Below, in pieces: positions 7,319 through 8,210 of a stretch of DNA of 8,210 nt (the first letter of the stretch is position 1; each line of letters starts with the position of its first letter). The notes beneath the pieces are model-generated. The model made no database searches. It was not told where the DNA came from and saw only the letters and a list, made by a program, of their open reading frames with translations. Source of the DNA: Rhodanobacter sp. UBA5168 (GTDB taxonomy: Bacteria > Pseudomonadota > Gammaproteobacteria > Xanthomonadales > Rhodanobacteraceae); contig DHXA01000227.1 of NCBI GenBank assembly GCA_002413455.1, forward strand, positions 1 to 8,210, written 5' to 3'. The translations under genes and the position numbers were made by a program.

Positions 7319-7948
7319 TCAATCGGCCTCGAAACGGCCCTGGCGCAGGAATCGTGCGACACGCTGGGCCACCTCGGCAGAAAACAGCAGGCCGGTATGG
7401 TTCGCCTCGACCACGCAGTGGGCGGAAAGGCCGTCCAGCCGGGTTTCCTCAACCGCCACGGTGCCGTCGTGCTCGCCGGCGAAACGGCCGAGCATGGCGC
7501 CAAGCCCAAGCGGCATGCGGCCGGCGATCATGCCGACCTCGCGCGAACCTTCCCAGTGCTCGAAACCCTGCTCCAGCAATTCGCGGTTGTGCCCCAGCAG
7601 CACCTCCCCGCCGCGGCCCCAGGCGGCGAAGCCGCGCGCGGCAGCACTGCCTTTCAACGGCGAACCCAGGCAGACGATGCGTCCCGGCGGCAGGTCGCTA
7701 CCGAGGCAGGCACGCAGAGCCAGCAGACCGCCAAGACTGTGACCGACCAGATGCACGGCATCGGCCTCCGCCGCCAGCCCGGTCATGCGTGCCTGCAGCC
7801 GATCGAGGATGCGTTGCTGGGTGGCCGCCACGCTGAGGTAATCGAAGCGGTGCACGCGAAAACCCGCCTCGATCAACCGGCGATGCAGCATGGACAGGGC
7901 GAAGCCGCGCATCCACAGGCCATGCAGCAGGATCACGTGCTCGCTCAT
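7319..7948 (-). CDS. Small alpha/beta hydrolase (lipase/esterase-like)
   Basis: This 209-aa protein has a compact alpha/beta-hydrolase fold of the esterase/lipase or PGAP1-like kind. The opening strand and oxyanion-hole motif VILLHGLWMRG sit at residues 5-15. The nucleophile elbow GHSLGG at 69-74 gives Ser71; Asp161 in GEHDGTVAV and His184 in VEANHTGLL complete a plausible triad. There is no signal peptide, membrane segment or obvious lid domain, so a cytoplasmic enzyme acting on small esters or lipids is possible, but the substrate cannot be read from sequence. The ATG at 7948 places the first strand normally; the frame is open to 8026 but that would overlap aspS. It starts 40 bp after the aspS stop, so it may be co-transcribed with aspS. 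Confidence 0.85.
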   Translation of the reverse strand: MSEHVILLHGLWMRGFALSMLHRRLIEAGFRVHRFDYLSVAATQQRILDRLQARMTGLAAEADAVHLVGHSLGGLLALRACLGSDLPPGRIVCLGSPLKGSAAARGFAAWGRGGEVLLGHNRELLEQGFEHWEGSREVGMIAGRMPLGLGAMLGRFAGEHDGTVAVEETRLDGLSAHCVVEANHTGLLFSAEVAQRVARFLRQGRFEAD

Positions 7949-7988
7949 GGCATGCCGCCGGTCATGCGCTCGGGGAGCTGTCGGCGAT

Positions 7989-8210
7989 TCAGCCGGCAGC
8001 CTCCTTGCTGGCCGCCACGCGCACATGCAGCTCCTTCAGCTGCACGTCGCTCACAATGGACGGCGCGTCGGTCATCAAATCCTGCGCGCTGGTGGTCTTG
8101 GGGAAGGCAATCACGTCACGGATCGACTCGGTGCCGGCCATCAGCGCCGCGATGCGGTCGATGCCGAACGCCAGACCGCCATGCGGCGGCGCGCCGAACT
8201 TCAGCGCCTT
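7989..8210 (-). CDS. aspS: Aspartyl-tRNA synthetase, C-terminal 73 residues
   Basis: The frame is open from the right edge to a TGA at 7991-7989 and gives the last 73 residues of a class II aspartyl-tRNA synthetase, which charges tRNA with aspartate. The segment [15 protein letters not shown] is class II motif 3, where the arginine contacts [24 protein letters not shown] is the conserved C-terminal signature of bacterial AspRS. The extra tail [18 protein letters not shown] is normal in length. Whether this enzyme is discriminating (Asp only) or non-discriminating (Asp/Asn) depends on regions outside the window. The remaining roughly 500 residues lie to the right. Confidence 0.97.
   Translation of the reverse strand, partial: KALKFGAPPHGGLAFGIDRIAALMAGTESIRDVIAFPKTTSAQDLMTDAPSIVSDVQLKELHVRVAASKEAAG

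Overview
The window reads as one stretch of a Gammaproteobacterial chromosome. All genes lie on the minus strand, packed almost end to end. High GC content, the order of the genes and the protein flavour (YebC beginning [12 protein letters not shown], kup lying between ruvA and ruvB, tol genes following ybgC) point to Xanthomonadales (Lysobacterales), plausibly Rhodanobacteraceae. That placement is inferred from recalled family resemblance, not from a search.

In transcription order (high to low coordinates): the 3' end of aspS (aspartyl-tRNA synthetase); a small alpha/beta hydrolase; a 105-bp gap with a small hairpin and a candidate promoter; yebC (translation factor/regulator family); ruvC (Holliday junction resolvase); ruvA (junction-binding protein); kup (potassium transporter); a 73-bp gap with a GTAG-headed inverted repeat of REP type; ruvB (branch migration motor); ybgC (acyl-CoA thioesterase); tolQ, tolR and the first 205 codons of tolA. 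tolA runs off the left edge, where tolB and pal would be expected.

The genes form three functional groups. RuvA, RuvB and RuvC make the Holliday junction branch-migration and resolution machine. TolQ, TolR and TolA form the proton-motive-force-driven inner-membrane complex that works with TolB-Pal in outer-membrane constriction and integrity, with YbgC as the usual first gene of that operon. Kup, YebC, the hydrolase and AspRS are housekeeping neighbours. Very short gaps (14 to 46 bp), the 8-bp ruvB/ybgC and 14-bp tolR/tolA overlaps, and only two gaps above 70 bp suggest one or two long transcripts, with likely entry points before yebC and possibly before ruvB.

I see no mobile element, CRISPR array, RNA gene, frameshift or pseudogene, and no convincing undescribed system. 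The points most worth a second look are the kup insertion between ruvA and ruvB, the GTAG inverted repeat, a possible near-leaderless ruvB promoter, and an unusual cysteine-bearing segment next to the membrane anchor of TolA.
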